Both the position numbers and the translations under genes were made by a program. The notes below the pieces were generated by a model. It saw only the letters and a list, made by a program, of their open reading frames with translations, was not told the origin of the DNA and did not search any database. 64,000 nucleotides of DNA from Pseudalkalibacillus sp051842935. GTDB taxonomy: Bacteria > Bacillota > Bacilli > Bacillales > Fictibacillaceae. The DNA lies in contig NZ_JBPXRR010000001.1 of the NCBI RefSeq assembly GCF_051842935.1, positions 2,356,001-2,420,000 on the forward strand. Direction: 5' to 3'. Position 1 is the stretch's first letter. Each line of letters starts with the position of its first letter. Shown piece by piece: positions 26,512-36,287 of the stretch.

Positions 26512-27747
26512 TCAAGATTCCTTTGCCCATTGATCTAATGTAGTGTCCTTCGGAAGTAAAATGGTCAATAAGCCTAGTAGCGGTAGGAAGCTGACGGCAA
26601 ACATCGTAAACGAGATGCTTGTTACGTCTGCCATTTTTCCAAGCAGTACGGACCCGAGTGCACCTAATCCAAATGCTAATCCGACAATGAGTCCGGAGAC
26701 CATTCCGATCCTACCGGGTAAGAGTTCTTGAGCATAGACGACGGTTACCGCAAAGCTCGTATTCAAGATGAACCCGATCAGGAAGAATAAGGGAATGACG
26801 ACCCATAATCCAACGTGAGGAAGCACCAATGCAAGTGGTGCTGTCCCTGCTAAAGACCAGAAGATCATATTTCGCTTGCCTAGCCTGTCGGCTAACGGCC
26901 CTCCAAAGAAAGTACCAATCACACCAGCAGCCATAAAGATGAACAAGTAAATCTGTGCCTGGCGGATCGTCAGTCCATAGTCATCAATCAAGTAAAACTG
27001 ATAGTAGTTTCCGATGCCGGAAAAATACCATGAGCGGGCAAACACGAGAAAAATCAAAACGATCAGAGCGAAGATCACTTGCTTTTTCCGCTTGATGGCA
27101 ATACTCTTTTTCGCTTTCGATTTTACTTTTCCTACTCTTGGAAAATGAATGAGCTGCTTGCTGTACCAACCAGATACATAAAGTAAAACAAAGATGGCAA
27201 TCGCTGCAAAGGAAGTGAACCATATCGCTCCGAATTGTCCTAACGGTACGAATACGAGCGCTGTCATAATCGGTGCTAGTGATGATCCTGTATTACCGCC
27301 GACTTGATAGATGGATTGAGCGAGTCCTCTCCTGTTTCCAGCCGCCATATAAGCAACACGTGATCCTTCTGGATGGAAGACAGCTGAACCGAGTCCAATT
27401 CCGATGACGGAAAGGATGATATAAGGAAAAGATGCCGCATAGGCAATACCTAACATTCCTAGTAAACTTGCCAGCATACCAAATGGTAAGAGATATGGAG
27501 ACGTCGAGCGGTCTGTATACCAACCAACAATAGGCTGCATGACCGATGACGTAATGTTCAACGTAAATGCAATCCAGCCTAACTGTGTAAAACTCAGTCC
27601 CATTGAGCGCTCCAATATGGGGAATATAGCAGGGATGACAGCTTGCATCGAATCATTCAGTAGATGGACGAAACTGATTGCAAATAGAATTGAATACATG
27701 GTCGTTGCTGGTTTTTGAGTAGAAGCTTTCATTGTTTCAACTGCCAT
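26512..27747 (-). CDS. MFS transporter, fosmidomycin-resistance (Fsr) type
   Basis: 411 residues with about 12 membrane segments. The N-half (SFVHLLNDSMQAVIPAIFPILE, FHPEGSRVAYMAAGNRRGLAQSIYQVGGNTG) matches the Fsr branch of drug-proton antiporters; a motif-A-like DRLGKRN lies after TM8. Monocistronic, with GAAGGAACTCAT before ATG and a strong terminator. The actual substrate is unknown. Confidence 0.82.
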   Translation of the reverse strand: MAVETMKASTQKPATTMYSILFAISFVHLLNDSMQAVIPAIFPILERSMGLSFTQLGWIAFTLNITSSVMQPIVGWYTDRSTSPYLLPFGMLASLLGMLGIAYAASFPYIILSVIGIGLGSAVFHPEGSRVAYMAAGNRRGLAQSIYQVGGNTGSSLAPIMTALVFVPLGQFGAIWFTSFAAIAIFVLLYVSGWYSKQLIHFPRVGKVKSKAKKSIAIKRKKQVIFALIVLIFLVFARSWYFSGIGNYYQFYLIDDYGLTIRQAQIYLFIFMAAGVIGTFFGGPLADRLGKRNMIFWSLAGTAPLALVLPHVGLWVVIPLFFLIGFILNTSFAVTVVYAQELLPGRIGMVSGLIVGLAFGLGALGSVLLGKMADVTSISFTMFAVSFLPLLGLLTILLPKDTTLDQWAKES

Positions 27748-27820
27748 ATGAGTTCCTTCTTTCGTCTGTCATATGGCATTTAGCATACCACTTTTTGACA
27801 TGAAGCGGTATAGGATGTCC

Positions 27821-28159
27821 TTACTTTCGTAATTGGATCGGAATAATTGAATCTTGCGGTTCGTTCTCGACTTGCTCATCTACTAGTTGTAATTGCAACC
27901 TCAAATCCTCTTCATCAAATGGAAAACGTTCTATCTCATCCAACTGTTCCAAAAATTTTTTATGCAGCTTCTTATACCCTGCCCATTTTTTCTTTTGGGC
28001 TTGTTCCATCAATGCAGACAAAGTAGCAAGAGCCTTCGCGATGGAGCGGTCATCACCGTCTAGCAACATTTCGCGACTGATGTGATGACACTCTACATAG
28101 TCTTGCTTCACGTTAAAGGTTTGTATGTAGTTGTTTATTCTTTCAATTTGTGCATTCAT
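27821..28159 (-). CDS. small charged protein of unknown function
   Basis: 112 residues starting at ATG 28159, set by GGGGAGG 8 bp upstream; an in-frame longer form would include the terminator of the upstream symporter gene. It begins MNAQIERINNYIQTFNV, is mostly helical and charged, and ends in an acidic stretch. No signal peptide or membrane helix. I do not recognise the family. It follows the symporter gene but is separated from it by a terminator. Confidence 0.6.
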   Translation of the reverse strand: MNAQIERINNYIQTFNVKQDYVECHHISREMLLDGDDRSIAKALATLSALMEQAQKKKWAGYKKLHKKFLEQLDEIERFPFDEEDLRLQLQLVDEQVENEPQDSIIPIQLRK

Positions 28160-28240
28160 TTGACCAGCCTCCCCGTTCATTACGTATATGCAATACCCGG
28201 ATTTGATAGGGTGTAAATCACATTCGACTAAATTTTTCAT

Positions 28241-28273
28241 AAAAAAAAGCTGGCCATGAAAGACCAGCTTTTT
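28241..28273 (-). terminator. terminator of the AGCS symporter gene
   Basis: AAGCTGG / CCAGCTT hairpin with a run of eight T on the minus strand. Confidence 0.85.
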
Positions 28274-28289
28274 CAATTAAAAGTGAAAA

Positions 28290-29723
28290 CTATTCGTTAG
28301 AAGCTTTCTGTCTGTATTCTCTTTCTTCGTCCCACACTTCTGTATTGTGAAGACCAATCGTTCGAGGATCAAACAATGGATCTTTACCTTCACGTTTCTG
28401 TGCAAGATAATCTTTCAATGTGGCGAAGGCAATCTTACCAAGCATGAAGATGGCAATCAAGTTGACGAGAGCCATCAATGCCATGAACAAGTCAGCCAGA
28501 CTCCATACGATCGCAATTTTGGCAACAGAACCGAAGAAGACCATTCCGATTACCGCTAGACGATAGATGAACATCCAGCTCTTATTACCAGACCGCATGA
28601 AGCCGATATTCGACTCTCCATAATAGTAGTTTCCAACAACTGAACTGAATGCAAAGAGGAAGATGAAGACAGCGATTGTAACGCCAGCCCAATCTCCTAG
28701 ATGTGAATTCATCGCTTGTTGCGTCAACTGAATTCCATCCTCTGACCCTGTATATACACCCGAGAGAATAATCATGAATGCAGTAGCTGAACAGATCAGA
28801 ATCGTATCCGTAAATACACTCAATGTCTGGATCAGTCCTTGTTTCGCTGGGTGGGATACGTTGGCCGTAGCAGCAGCGTTCGGCGCACTACCCATACCAG
28901 CTTCGTTGGAGAACAATCCACGTTTGATACCATTCATCAATGCAGCACCAATTCCTCCACCGACGGCTTCTTCCAGACCGAATGCACTTTTTACAATCAA
29001 TGCAATGACAGATGGAAGCTCAGTGATGTTCACAACTAGGATATATAATGCAATCAATAGATAAATAACAGCCATGAATGGAACAATCGTTTCTGCCACT
29101 CTAGCGATTCGTCTAATTCCACCGAAGATAATAACTGCGACGATTGCACTTAGAACAATGGCAAAGAAGAAACGATTCAATCCAAATGATTGTTCGAAAG
29201 CTAGTGAGATCGTATTAGCTTGTACTGCGTTGAAAACAAGTCCAAATGTGAATGTAATCAAGATTGAGAACAAGATACCCATCCAACGCTTGTTCAGACC
29301 CTTTTCCATATAGTAGGCAGGTCCACCACGGAAACCGAAATCATCTTTGACTTTGTAAATCTGTGCAAGCGTACTTTCAACAAATGCGGTAGCAGCACCA
29401 ATCAAAGCAATGATCCACATCCAAAAGACCGCTCCGGGTCCACCTAGTGAAATCGCTAGTGCTACCCCTGCAAGGTTTCCTGTTCCCACACGAGAAGCGG
29501 TACTGATACTAAACGCCTGGAAGGATGAAACCCCACGCCTTTTTTTGTCTTTCGACACAGTCGCTCCTTCTCCAAGAAGCACGACCATATCCTTTAGCAT
29601 TCGAAATTGTACGAAATTGGTTCGGATTGTGAAATAAACACCTAAAATCAATAGAAGTGCAATTAACACATAAGTCCATAAGAGGTTATTTCCCCATCCG
29701 ACTATCGTTTCTAACCACGACAC
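28290..29723 (-). CDS. sodium:alanine/glycine symporter (AGCS family)
   Basis: 477 residues, about 11 membrane helices. The AGCS hallmark regions are present: FQAFSISTASRVGTGNLAGVA, GGPGAVFWMW, the GGPAYYMEKGL segment and MNGIKRGLFSNEAGMGSAPNAAA. Imports alanine, glycine or glutamine with Na+. The start is GTG with GAGGTGA 6 bp upstream. The C-terminal tail is charged and cytoplasmic. Confidence 0.9.
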   Translation of the reverse strand: MSWLETIVGWGNNLLWTYVLIALLLILGVYFTIRTNFVQFRMLKDMVVLLGEGATVSKDKKRRGVSSFQAFSISTASRVGTGNLAGVALAISLGGPGAVFWMWIIALIGAATAFVESTLAQIYKVKDDFGFRGGPAYYMEKGLNKRWMGILFSILITFTFGLVFNAVQANTISLAFEQSFGLNRFFFAIVLSAIVAVIIFGGIRRIARVAETIVPFMAVIYLLIALYILVVNITELPSVIALIVKSAFGLEEAVGGGIGAALMNGIKRGLFSNEAGMGSAPNAAATANVSHPAKQGLIQTLSVFTDTILICSATAFMIILSGVYTGSEDGIQLTQQAMNSHLGDWAGVTIAVFIFLFAFSSVVGNYYYGESNIGFMRSGNKSWMFIYRLAVIGMVFFGSVAKIAIVWSLADLFMALMALVNLIAIFMLGKIAFATLKDYLAQKREGKDPLFDPRTIGLHNTEVWDEEREYRQKASNE

Positions 29724-29883
29724 AATAATTCACCTCAATAAGTAGTATTAAGCATACCGTCCTTTATTGTATTACATCACTAAACAGGTTGTCATTGGGG
29801 ATTCCTGGTAATGCGGTGTATGTATGCTCAATATCCTTTTCCACATTTCAAATTGAGATAAACTTCCAATTATTTTAGAATAA

Positions 29884-29920
29884 TGAAAAAAATCAGGAAA
29901 CCACCTGACCGGTGGTTTCC
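29884..29920 (-). terminator. terminator of the beta-oxidation operon
   Basis: GGAAACCACC / GGTGGTTTCC stem, 5-nt loop, then TGATTTTTTT on the minus strand, 18 bp after the last stop. Confidence 0.9.
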
Positions 29921-29937
29921 CTGGCTGTTTGACAGTG

Positions 29938-30702
29938 TTACTTCATCCGATTCAGAAAGGCCTGGATCCGTTGTTGATGTTCCACTGTTTTCCGCATTTT
30001 CCCTTGAGCTTCACTTTCCAAATCTAATATTTTGGTTAATTCTAAGACTTCCGTTGCGTTCAGAATGAGCTTGGATTCGATTTGAGCTTGATGAGGCTGT
30101 TGTATAATCGTAGCTGCAAGGTCATCAGCAGCCTCCAAAGGGGCTTCATCCACAAGATGATCGACAATTCCTAGATCATTCGCCTCATTAGCACTGAATG
30201 TTTTTCCGTTCCATATCGCGTGTTTTGCCTTTTGATATCCGATTCTTTTCTTCAATAAAAAGTGGCATCCTCCATCAGGAACAAGACCTACTTTAATAAA
30301 GTTCAATCCAAAACTCGCTTGGGGAGATGCAACAATATAATCAGATGCTAGTGCAAGGCTGAAACCGAGACCTGCGGCAGGTCCTTGTACGGCTGAAATG
30401 ACCACTTTTGGTAACGTGTACACTTTGAGGATCATTTCTTTAACTTTCCCCATGATTTCCATGAATAATGGGTCAGAAATACCTGCACTCATCGATTGGA
30501 TGTCTCCACCTGATGAAAAACCTGCACCTGCTCCAGAAATGATCACGACTTTTTGGTCACTTTCAGCGATTTCCTCCAAGCGTTCAATGATGCTCTCTAC
30601 CATTTCTACATTCATAGCGTTCAGCCGCTCAGGTCGATTCAATTCCAGGTGGACGATGTCATCTTTTACAGTCATACGAACGGGTTCCATAGCAATATTC
30701 AT
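29938..30702 (-). CDS. enoyl-CoA hydratase/isomerase family protein
   Basis: 254 residues of the crotonase fold, hydrating trans-2-enoyl-CoA in beta-oxidation. The oxyanion-hole segments are GAGAGFSSGGDIQSM and GPAAGLGFSLALASDY. ATG 30702 is fixed by AGAAGGAGGAG; longer frames run into the thiolase gene. Last gene of a five-gene operon, 13 bp after the thiolase stop. The catalytic acidic pair of classical hydratases is not obvious (PDGGCHF in place of the usual PEGG), so an isomerase or CoA-thioesterase variant is possible. Confidence 0.85.
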   Translation of the reverse strand: MNIAMEPVRMTVKDDIVHLELNRPERLNAMNVEMVESIIERLEEIAESDQKVVIISGAGAGFSSGGDIQSMSAGISDPLFMEIMGKVKEMILKVYTLPKVVISAVQGPAAGLGFSLALASDYIVASPQASFGLNFIKVGLVPDGGCHFLLKKRIGYQKAKHAIWNGKTFSANEANDLGIVDHLVDEAPLEAADDLAATIIQQPHQAQIESKLILNATEVLELTKILDLESEAQGKMRKTVEHQQRIQAFLNRMK

Positions 30703-30715
30703 AAAACTCCTCCTT

Positions 30716-31867
30716 CTATAATCGTTCAATAATCGTGGCAGTTGCCATTCCATGTCCAATGCAAATAGTGAGTAGTCCATACTTGCCACCTGTACGCTCC
30801 AGTTCGTGCAATAAGGTCGTCAACAACTTTGTCCCAGTCGCTCCAAGTGGATGCCCCAATGCGATGGCACCTCCATTCACATTGACTTGATCAAGTGTAT
30901 ATCCGATTGCTTTATTCCAGGAGAGCACAACCGGTGCAAAGGCTTCATTGATTTCCACAAGATCGATATCTTGAATCGACATACCTACTTTGTCCAACAC
31001 TTTTCTAGTCGCAGGAATCACACCATCGAGCATCATTGTCGGATCAGAGCCAACGACAGCTCTTGCTACGATTCTTGCTCGTGGTTTCATTCCCAATGAT
31101 GCTGCCTTTCCTGAACTCATCAGTAATACGGCTGCCGCTCCGTCACTCATTTGACTCGCATTCCCCGCAGTAATGACCCCATCAGGCTTGAACACAGGCT
31201 TTAAGTTCGCCAATGCTTCCAGCGAAGTATCTTTCCTCGGACCTTCATCATCGGTTATCTCAAGCGAATTCCCTTCTGGATCAACACCCATCATCGGAAC
31301 GATTTCACGCTTAAATCTACTTTCTGCTTGAGCTTTCAAGGCACGCTGATGGCTCTCATATGCATATTGATCAAGGTCTTCTCTTGATAAACCATATTGG
31401 TCTGCAATCAGTTCGGCGGATACACCTTGATGGACGAAGTTGTATTTTTCCTTTAATGAGGTCGGGATCGTATTCTCATTACCATCACTCAAAATCGGCA
31501 CCATCGTCATGTTTTCTACACCAGCCGCAATAGTGATATCCATATCTCCTGCCAAAATTTCTTGGGCAGCGAAGTGTAAAGCTTGCTGTCCTGATCCGCA
31601 CATACGGTTAATTTGCACAGAAGGGACCTCTACAGGAAAACCAGAATCGAGCGCAGCTAGACGACCAATGTTGAATCCCTGTTCTGAGTGTGGTGTGACG
31701 CAACCCATTACGATATCTTCAATCAAAGATTTCTCAACGTTGGCCCTATTCGTGACCTCATCCAACACTTTTCCAGCTAAATGTACCGGATGGGTGTTTC
31801 GGAACACACCCTTTCGTTTTCCAATTGCTGTCCTTACAGCTTCTACAATGACGACTTCTCGATTCAT
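30716..31867 (-). CDS. fadA: acetyl-CoA C-acyltransferase (thiolase II family)
   Basis: 383 residues; thiolytic cleavage of 3-ketoacyl-CoA. The nucleophilic cysteine lies in NRMCGSGQQAL, the histidine in GHPLGATG and the second cysteine in CIGHGMATA. The start is ATG 31867 with GGGAGGG upstream. It lies 27 bp downstream of the dehydrogenase stop in the same operon. Confidence 0.92.
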   Translation of the reverse strand: MNREVVIVEAVRTAIGKRKGVFRNTHPVHLAGKVLDEVTNRANVEKSLIEDIVMGCVTPHSEQGFNIGRLAALDSGFPVEVPSVQINRMCGSGQQALHFAAQEILAGDMDITIAAGVENMTMVPILSDGNENTIPTSLKEKYNFVHQGVSAELIADQYGLSREDLDQYAYESHQRALKAQAESRFKREIVPMMGVDPEGNSLEITDDEGPRKDTSLEALANLKPVFKPDGVITAGNASQMSDGAAAVLLMSSGKAASLGMKPRARIVARAVVGSDPTMMLDGVIPATRKVLDKVGMSIQDIDLVEINEAFAPVVLSWNKAIGYTLDQVNVNGGAIALGHPLGATGTKLLTTLLHELERTGGKYGLLTICIGHGMATATIIERL

Positions 31868-31894
31868 TCCGATTCCCTCCCGATGTCTTTTCAA

Positions 31895-32740
31895 TTATTC
31901 ATACGTATAAAAGCCTTTTCCAGTCTTCACTCCATGATGGCCAGCCTCGACAAGCTTCCTTAAGATTTGAGGCGGGCGGAACCGGTCTCCAAACGCTTCA
32001 ACCAATCCTTCACTGGCAAACAGCATCGTATCTAGTCCGACATAGTCTGCAAGCTGTAGAGGTCCCATCGGATAGTTCAGTCCAAGACGGACCGCTTTAT
32101 CTACGTCCTCTAATGAAGCAACACCTTCCTCATAGATCCGCATACACTCCAACATATGAGCAGATAATGCACGCGTGGTGACAAATCCTTGTGCATCTTT
32201 CACTAAAACCGTCTCTTTACCTACTTCACTTGAAACGTTTTCCACCGCCTTGATCGTCTCATCAGACGTATCGATTCCTTTGACGATTTCTATAAGCTTC
32301 ATGATCGGAGCAGGGTTGAACCAATGCATTCCAATGACTCTGTCAGGCCGATTCGTTGCAGAAGCGATTGAGGTGACACTGAGCTCTGACGTATTCGTAG
32401 CAAGAATTGCATCAGGTGAAGCAAAACGGTCCAATTGTTCGAAAATCGTTTTTTTCAACTGTAGATTTTCCGGCACAGCTTCAATAATCAGATCACGGTC
32501 CTTGCATGCTTGTTCAATAACTAAAGTAGTTGTGATGTTGGACAACGTGTTTGTAACATCATCTCGTTGGATATGCCCTGCTTTTTCAAGTCGACTTAAG
32601 CTTTTTTCTATTTTCGATTGAGCCTTTGCCAAGGCTTCTTCATTTATATCCTGTAATATCACTTGTTTGCCTTTCATCGCCATGGCTTGGGCAATTCCGT
32701 TTCCCATCAAACCAGCGCCGATGACTCCAATTTTGTTCAT
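31895..32740 (-). CDS. 3-hydroxyacyl-CoA (3-hydroxybutyryl-CoA) dehydrogenase
   Basis: 281 residues, the single-domain NAD-dependent enzyme: Rossmann GAGLMGNGIAQAMA at the start, catalytic His in GMHWFNPAP and the C-terminal dimerisation domain (NYPMGPLQLADYVGLD). Because it is not fused to a hydratase, the pathway is of the separated bacillary type with enoyl-CoA hydratase encoded further down the same operon. Confidence 0.93.
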   Translation of the reverse strand: MNKIGVIGAGLMGNGIAQAMAMKGKQVILQDINEEALAKAQSKIEKSLSRLEKAGHIQRDDVTNTLSNITTTLVIEQACKDRDLIIEAVPENLQLKKTIFEQLDRFASPDAILATNTSELSVTSIASATNRPDRVIGMHWFNPAPIMKLIEIVKGIDTSDETIKAVENVSSEVGKETVLVKDAQGFVTTRALSAHMLECMRIYEEGVASLEDVDKAVRLGLNYPMGPLQLADYVGLDTMLFASEGLVEAFGDRFRPPQILRKLVEAGHHGVKTGKGFYTYE

Positions 32741-32828
32741 GAATCACAGTCTCCTTTATGAATCTATGTATATGATAAAAAGAATGGGGGCTGATCCATT
32801 CGTCATGTATAGACCAGCCCTACAGGCT

Positions 32829-33974
32829 CTACAAACCTAGTTCCTTTACGATAATCGTCTTCATAATCTCATTCGTACCAGCATAAATGGACGCTACCGG
32901 TATGTCTCTATAACGCCTTGCAATCTCATATTCTTCCATATAGCCGTATCCGCCATGTAGTTGCATACACTCAGTCGCAACTTTACGAGCCATTTCTGTA
33001 GTCCAATATTTCGCCATCGATACTTTTTTTACCACGTTCTCTTTATTAATATGTTTTTCAATCAGATCATCTAAGAACGTTCTTCCGATTTCCACCTCTG
33101 TGGCCATTTCAGCTAATCTGAATTGAACGGTTTGAAAATCACTGATTTTTTTCCCAAAAGCATCGCGACTTTTCACATATTGAATCGTTTGTTTCAGCAT
33201 GACCTCTGCTGCCGTGACTGCTTCAATTGCAACAATAAGCCGTTCCTGCTGAAGTTGTTGCATCAAGTAATAAAAACCTTTTCCTTCTTCGCCTAGAATG
33301 TTTTCAACTGGGACTTTCGCATCCTCAAAGATCAGTTCTGCTGTATCCTGGCTATGAAGTCCTACTTTATTCAGCTTCTTGCCACGTGAAAAACCTGGTG
33401 TATCCCGATCCACTACAATCAGACTGATGCCTTTGTGAGGAGGAGTTGCTTTCGGATCGGTTTTACAGACGACAACAACGAGATCAGCGTGAATACCATT
33501 CGTAATGAATGTTTTTTCTCCATTTAAAACGTAATGGTCCCCTTCCTTGACAGCTGTCATCCGAATGCCTGCTAGATCGGACCCTGCGGAAGGTTCAGTC
33601 ATTGCGATAGCAGTAATAAATTCCCCACTGATGCACTTTGGCAGCCAGCGTTGTTTTTGTTCTTCTGAACCATATTCTTCAATGTAGGGCGTCACGATAT
33701 CGTTATGGAGTCCGATTCCTACCAAGCTTGACCCGACTCGTTCCATTTCTTCAAGGAGTACGACAGAGTATGCGAAGTCGGCGTTCAATCCTCCATATTT
33801 TTCATCAACCCAAGGGCATAGAAAGCCATTCTCCCCCATCTTTTCCCAAAATGACCGGGGGATCACCCGATCTTCTTCCCATTGGTCATAGAACGGGTAA
33901 GCTTCTTTCTGAAGAAACTTACGAAAAGCCTCTCGAAAAATGTGATGCTCCTCTTGCAAGTATCTAGCTGTCAC
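32829..33974 (-). CDS. acyl-CoA dehydrogenase
   Basis: 381 residues, FAD flavoprotein making the first oxidation of acyl-CoA. Seen: AMTEPSAGSDLAGI and FITNGIHADLVVV for FAD/substrate binding, and YAGTNEIMKTII at the C-terminus. The position that holds the catalytic Glu in medium-chain enzymes is Ala (YAGT); instead QQERLIVA carries a Glu where long-chain and isovaleryl dehydrogenases have theirs, so a long- or branched-chain substrate is likely. It lies 22 bp downstream of the ligase gene. Confidence 0.9.
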   Translation of the reverse strand: MTARYLQEEHHIFREAFRKFLQKEAYPFYDQWEEDRVIPRSFWEKMGENGFLCPWVDEKYGGLNADFAYSVVLLEEMERVGSSLVGIGLHNDIVTPYIEEYGSEEQKQRWLPKCISGEFITAIAMTEPSAGSDLAGIRMTAVKEGDHYVLNGEKTFITNGIHADLVVVVCKTDPKATPPHKGISLIVVDRDTPGFSRGKKLNKVGLHSQDTAELIFEDAKVPVENILGEEGKGFYYLMQQLQQERLIVAIEAVTAAEVMLKQTIQYVKSRDAFGKKISDFQTVQFRLAEMATEVEIGRTFLDDLIEKHINKENVVKKVSMAKYWTTEMARKVATECMQLHGGYGYMEEYEIARRYRDIPVASIYAGTNEIMKTIIVKELGL

Positions 33975-33996
33975 ATGAACCCCTCTTTCCTATCTC

Positions 33997-35565
33997 TTAC
34001 GGCGTTTGTGTTTCGCGGTCACGCTTAAATTGGTTCTTAAGTAAAAACTTCTGGATTTTTCCGCTCGCGTTTCTTGGTAGATCTTTTACGAAAATATACT
34101 GGCGAGGACGTTTATAATCCGCCAAAGCTGTACTGGATTTGCAGAATTCTTCTAATTTGTCTTCGTTCAGACTTTCATCTTTTTTCACAATGATGGCGGT
34201 TACTCTTTCTCCCCACTTTTCATCAGGTGTTCCAAGCACGGCTACATCAAGCACACCTTCATGTTCATAAAGCAAATCTTCTACTTCCCGAGGGTACACA
34301 TTCTCTCCTCCGGATATGATCATGTCATCGACACGATCAGAGACATAGAGGTAACCCTCTTCGTCCATGTATCCAAGATCACCTGTATGATACCAACCTT
34401 TGTGCATAGCTGCTTTTGTTGCATCTTCGCGATTATAATAACCGACCATCATACTTGGTCCTTGAACAATGATTTCGCCAATTTCACCTGGAGGTAGAAC
34501 ATTTTCAGGTTCAGATGGACCATGTTCATTCGGTCGGACGACCCGTACTTCATGATTCAAGAATGCTTTTCCTGCCGATCCAGCTTTCGTCAACTGTTCA
34601 TCCTTAGAAAGGAAAGTGATCGCTGGTCCCATTTCCGTCATGCCATACGCTTGGATGAGATCGACACCTAATTTTTCTTTGCACGCTCTAACGAGTGCTG
34701 GTGCCATCGGTGCTGCACCATATAATCCATACTTCAAGGTACTCCTATCATATGAAGAAAGGTCCTGCTGCAACATCATATTCCACATCGTCGGAGCTCC
34801 GAAGAATACGGTGATCTTCTCTCGATCCACAACTTCCAACACTTGTTGAGGATCAAAGTGATGAATGATTACATTTGTCGCCCCAATATGAACTCGTGGT
34901 AAGAAGCAACAATGAAGCTCTGCACAATGGAACATAGGCGCACCGACCAAACCGCGATCGTGTTCTGATATGTCGATCATGGCGATACATGCCAAGCTCT
35001 GTTCCACCATGTTCCTATGACGATGCATCACACCTTTTGGTCGACCAGTTGTGCCACTCGTATACATGATTGCGTATAAGTCGTTTTCATCTACCTCAAC
35101 GTTCGGTTCTTTGTCTGAACATGCGTTGACTCGCTCATGATAATCAATGGCATAAGCAGGACACTTTTCACTGATACACCAGAAAGAAGTACCTTCGAAT
35201 TTTTCTTGAATTGCAGCTACATGAGGTTCTAACATTGCTTCAAAAAGAAATACCGTAGGCTTAGCATCCTCTAAAATATAAGCGACTTCCTGAGCCTTTA
35301 ATCTAAAATTGATGGGGTTTAATACTGCACCAATTTTAGCGCAAGCAAAAAATGTCGTAGCGAATTCCATGTTGTTAAATAAATAAGTAGAAACTCGGTC
35401 TCCTTTTCGTACCCCTGACTCCATTAATGCATTTGAAAGCTGATTCACTTTTTCATTCCATTGTTGATAGGTCCAACGTTGATTCGTTCCTGCATCCACT
35501 AGTGCTTCTTTTGTCGGAAACTTTTGTACGGTTTGATTAAACATCTTACCAATCGTTACATACAT
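33997..35565 (-). CDS. long-chain fatty-acid-CoA ligase
   Basis: 522 residues of the AMP-binding superfamily. The P-loop YTSGTTGRPKGVMHRH, the middle motif AYGMTEMGP and the hinge/C-terminal motif GWYHTGDLGYMDEEGYLYVSDR are intact, as is the lysine motif PRNASGKIQK near the end. First gene of the operon, so fatty-acid activation is co-expressed with all later beta-oxidation steps. AAGGAGG lies 6 bp upstream of ATG. The 329-bp gap upstream holds promoters for both directions; I saw no clear FadR palindrome. Confidence 0.92.
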   Translation of the reverse strand: MYVTIGKMFNQTVQKFPTKEALVDAGTNQRWTYQQWNEKVNQLSNALMESGVRKGDRVSTYLFNNMEFATTFFACAKIGAVLNPINFRLKAQEVAYILEDAKPTVFLFEAMLEPHVAAIQEKFEGTSFWCISEKCPAYAIDYHERVNACSDKEPNVEVDENDLYAIMYTSGTTGRPKGVMHRHRNMVEQSLACIAMIDISEHDRGLVGAPMFHCAELHCCFLPRVHIGATNVIIHHFDPQQVLEVVDREKITVFFGAPTMWNMMLQQDLSSYDRSTLKYGLYGAAPMAPALVRACKEKLGVDLIQAYGMTEMGPAITFLSKDEQLTKAGSAGKAFLNHEVRVVRPNEHGPSEPENVLPPGEIGEIIVQGPSMMVGYYNREDATKAAMHKGWYHTGDLGYMDEEGYLYVSDRVDDMIISGGENVYPREVEDLLYEHEGVLDVAVLGTPDEKWGERVTAIIVKKDESLNEDKLEEFCKSSTALADYKRPRQYIFVKDLPRNASGKIQKFLLKNQFKRDRETQTP

Positions 35566-35760
35566 ACTTGTTCCTCCTTTTTATCAATCGAGAATGTCTT
35601 TTTCTCCTCGGGCACTGATGCTAATTGACTACGAATCCTCCTTATCTTGAAATCTACTTAATTAATTCTTTATACATAGAGCTAAATCCTACTAATTTTT
35701 GAATTTTCGTACTATTGAAGAAATAATGAGGTAAAATTGTAGAAATTTAATATAAATAGG

Positions 35761-35785
35761 GTTAATTGTCGAATAAACGGGGTAA
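35761..35785 (+). promoter_or_regulatory. possible sigma-B-like promoter of the IDEAL-domain gene
   Basis: GTTAAT, 13-bp spacer, GGGTAA; both hexamers are near the sigma-B consensus. About 110 bp upstream of the start codon. Confidence 0.3.
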
Positions 35786-35894
35786 TAACTTAGTAAACAA
35801 ATCACAACACATAGACACAAATCAAGAATAACGACGAACTTTTGAACTATGAACTAAAACCATACAAACACCAAATGGATAGGAGGAATTCGAT

Positions 35895-36236
35895 ATGAGT
35901 AGCCTAAAGCTACCGATTTTCTACAATGGAGATTGGGTTAAGGGGAAAACGATCAATGATGAGATCATTCAAGGATTTATTCATTCGATTCATCCTGCTA
36001 ATGGTACGGTTAAGATTGTTGTCACACAATCCGATAATAGAAAGATTGTGAGTAAAACAATCGAGACGTTCATCCACAGGATCCAACCTTTAACAGAATC
36101 AATTGATGATCAAGAAGTGTTCCTTGAAAACCTTATTGATGTGGCTCTATTAACCAAAGATAAAGAATGGTTTTTAGAGGTTTGGGATCGACTCAATGAA
36201 CTGAGAAAAGAAAAAGAAACGACGATGCCATGCTAA
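35895..36236 (+). CDS. small protein with an IDEAL-like domain
   Basis: 113 residues. The N-terminal 70 residues look like a beta-rich barrel (LPIFYNGDWVKGKTINDEII...VKIVVTQSDNRKIVSKTIE); the C-terminus ENLIDVALLTKDKEWFLEVWDRL resembles the IDEAL domain found in ComK-interacting and other small Bacillus proteins. Function unknown. ATG has AGGAGGAATTCGAT upstream. It is monocistronic with its own terminator. Confidence 0.65.
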   Translation: MSSLKLPIFYNGDWVKGKTINDEIIQGFIHSIHPANGTVKIVVTQSDNRKIVSKTIETFIHRIQPLTESIDDQEVFLENLIDVALLTKDKEWFLEVWDRLNELRKEKETTMPC

Positions 36237-36243
36237 GTGGAAA

Positions 36244-36280
36244 ATAGACAGACCTCGACTAAAGGGCTGTCTATTTTTTT
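36244..36280 (+). terminator. terminator of the IDEAL-domain gene
   Basis: ATAGACAG / CTGTCTAT arms and a run of seven T. Confidence 0.8.
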
Positions 36281-36287
36281 GTGACCG

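Noticed and set aside
28160..28276. N-terminal extension of the 112-residue protein
   Set aside because: The extension is encoded by the terminator hairpin of the symporter gene, and a good ribosome site sits before the internal ATG.
35566..35894. FadR-type operator before the beta-oxidation operon
   Set aside because: I looked for a TGAATGA-type palindrome and found none convincing; the regulator remains unknown.
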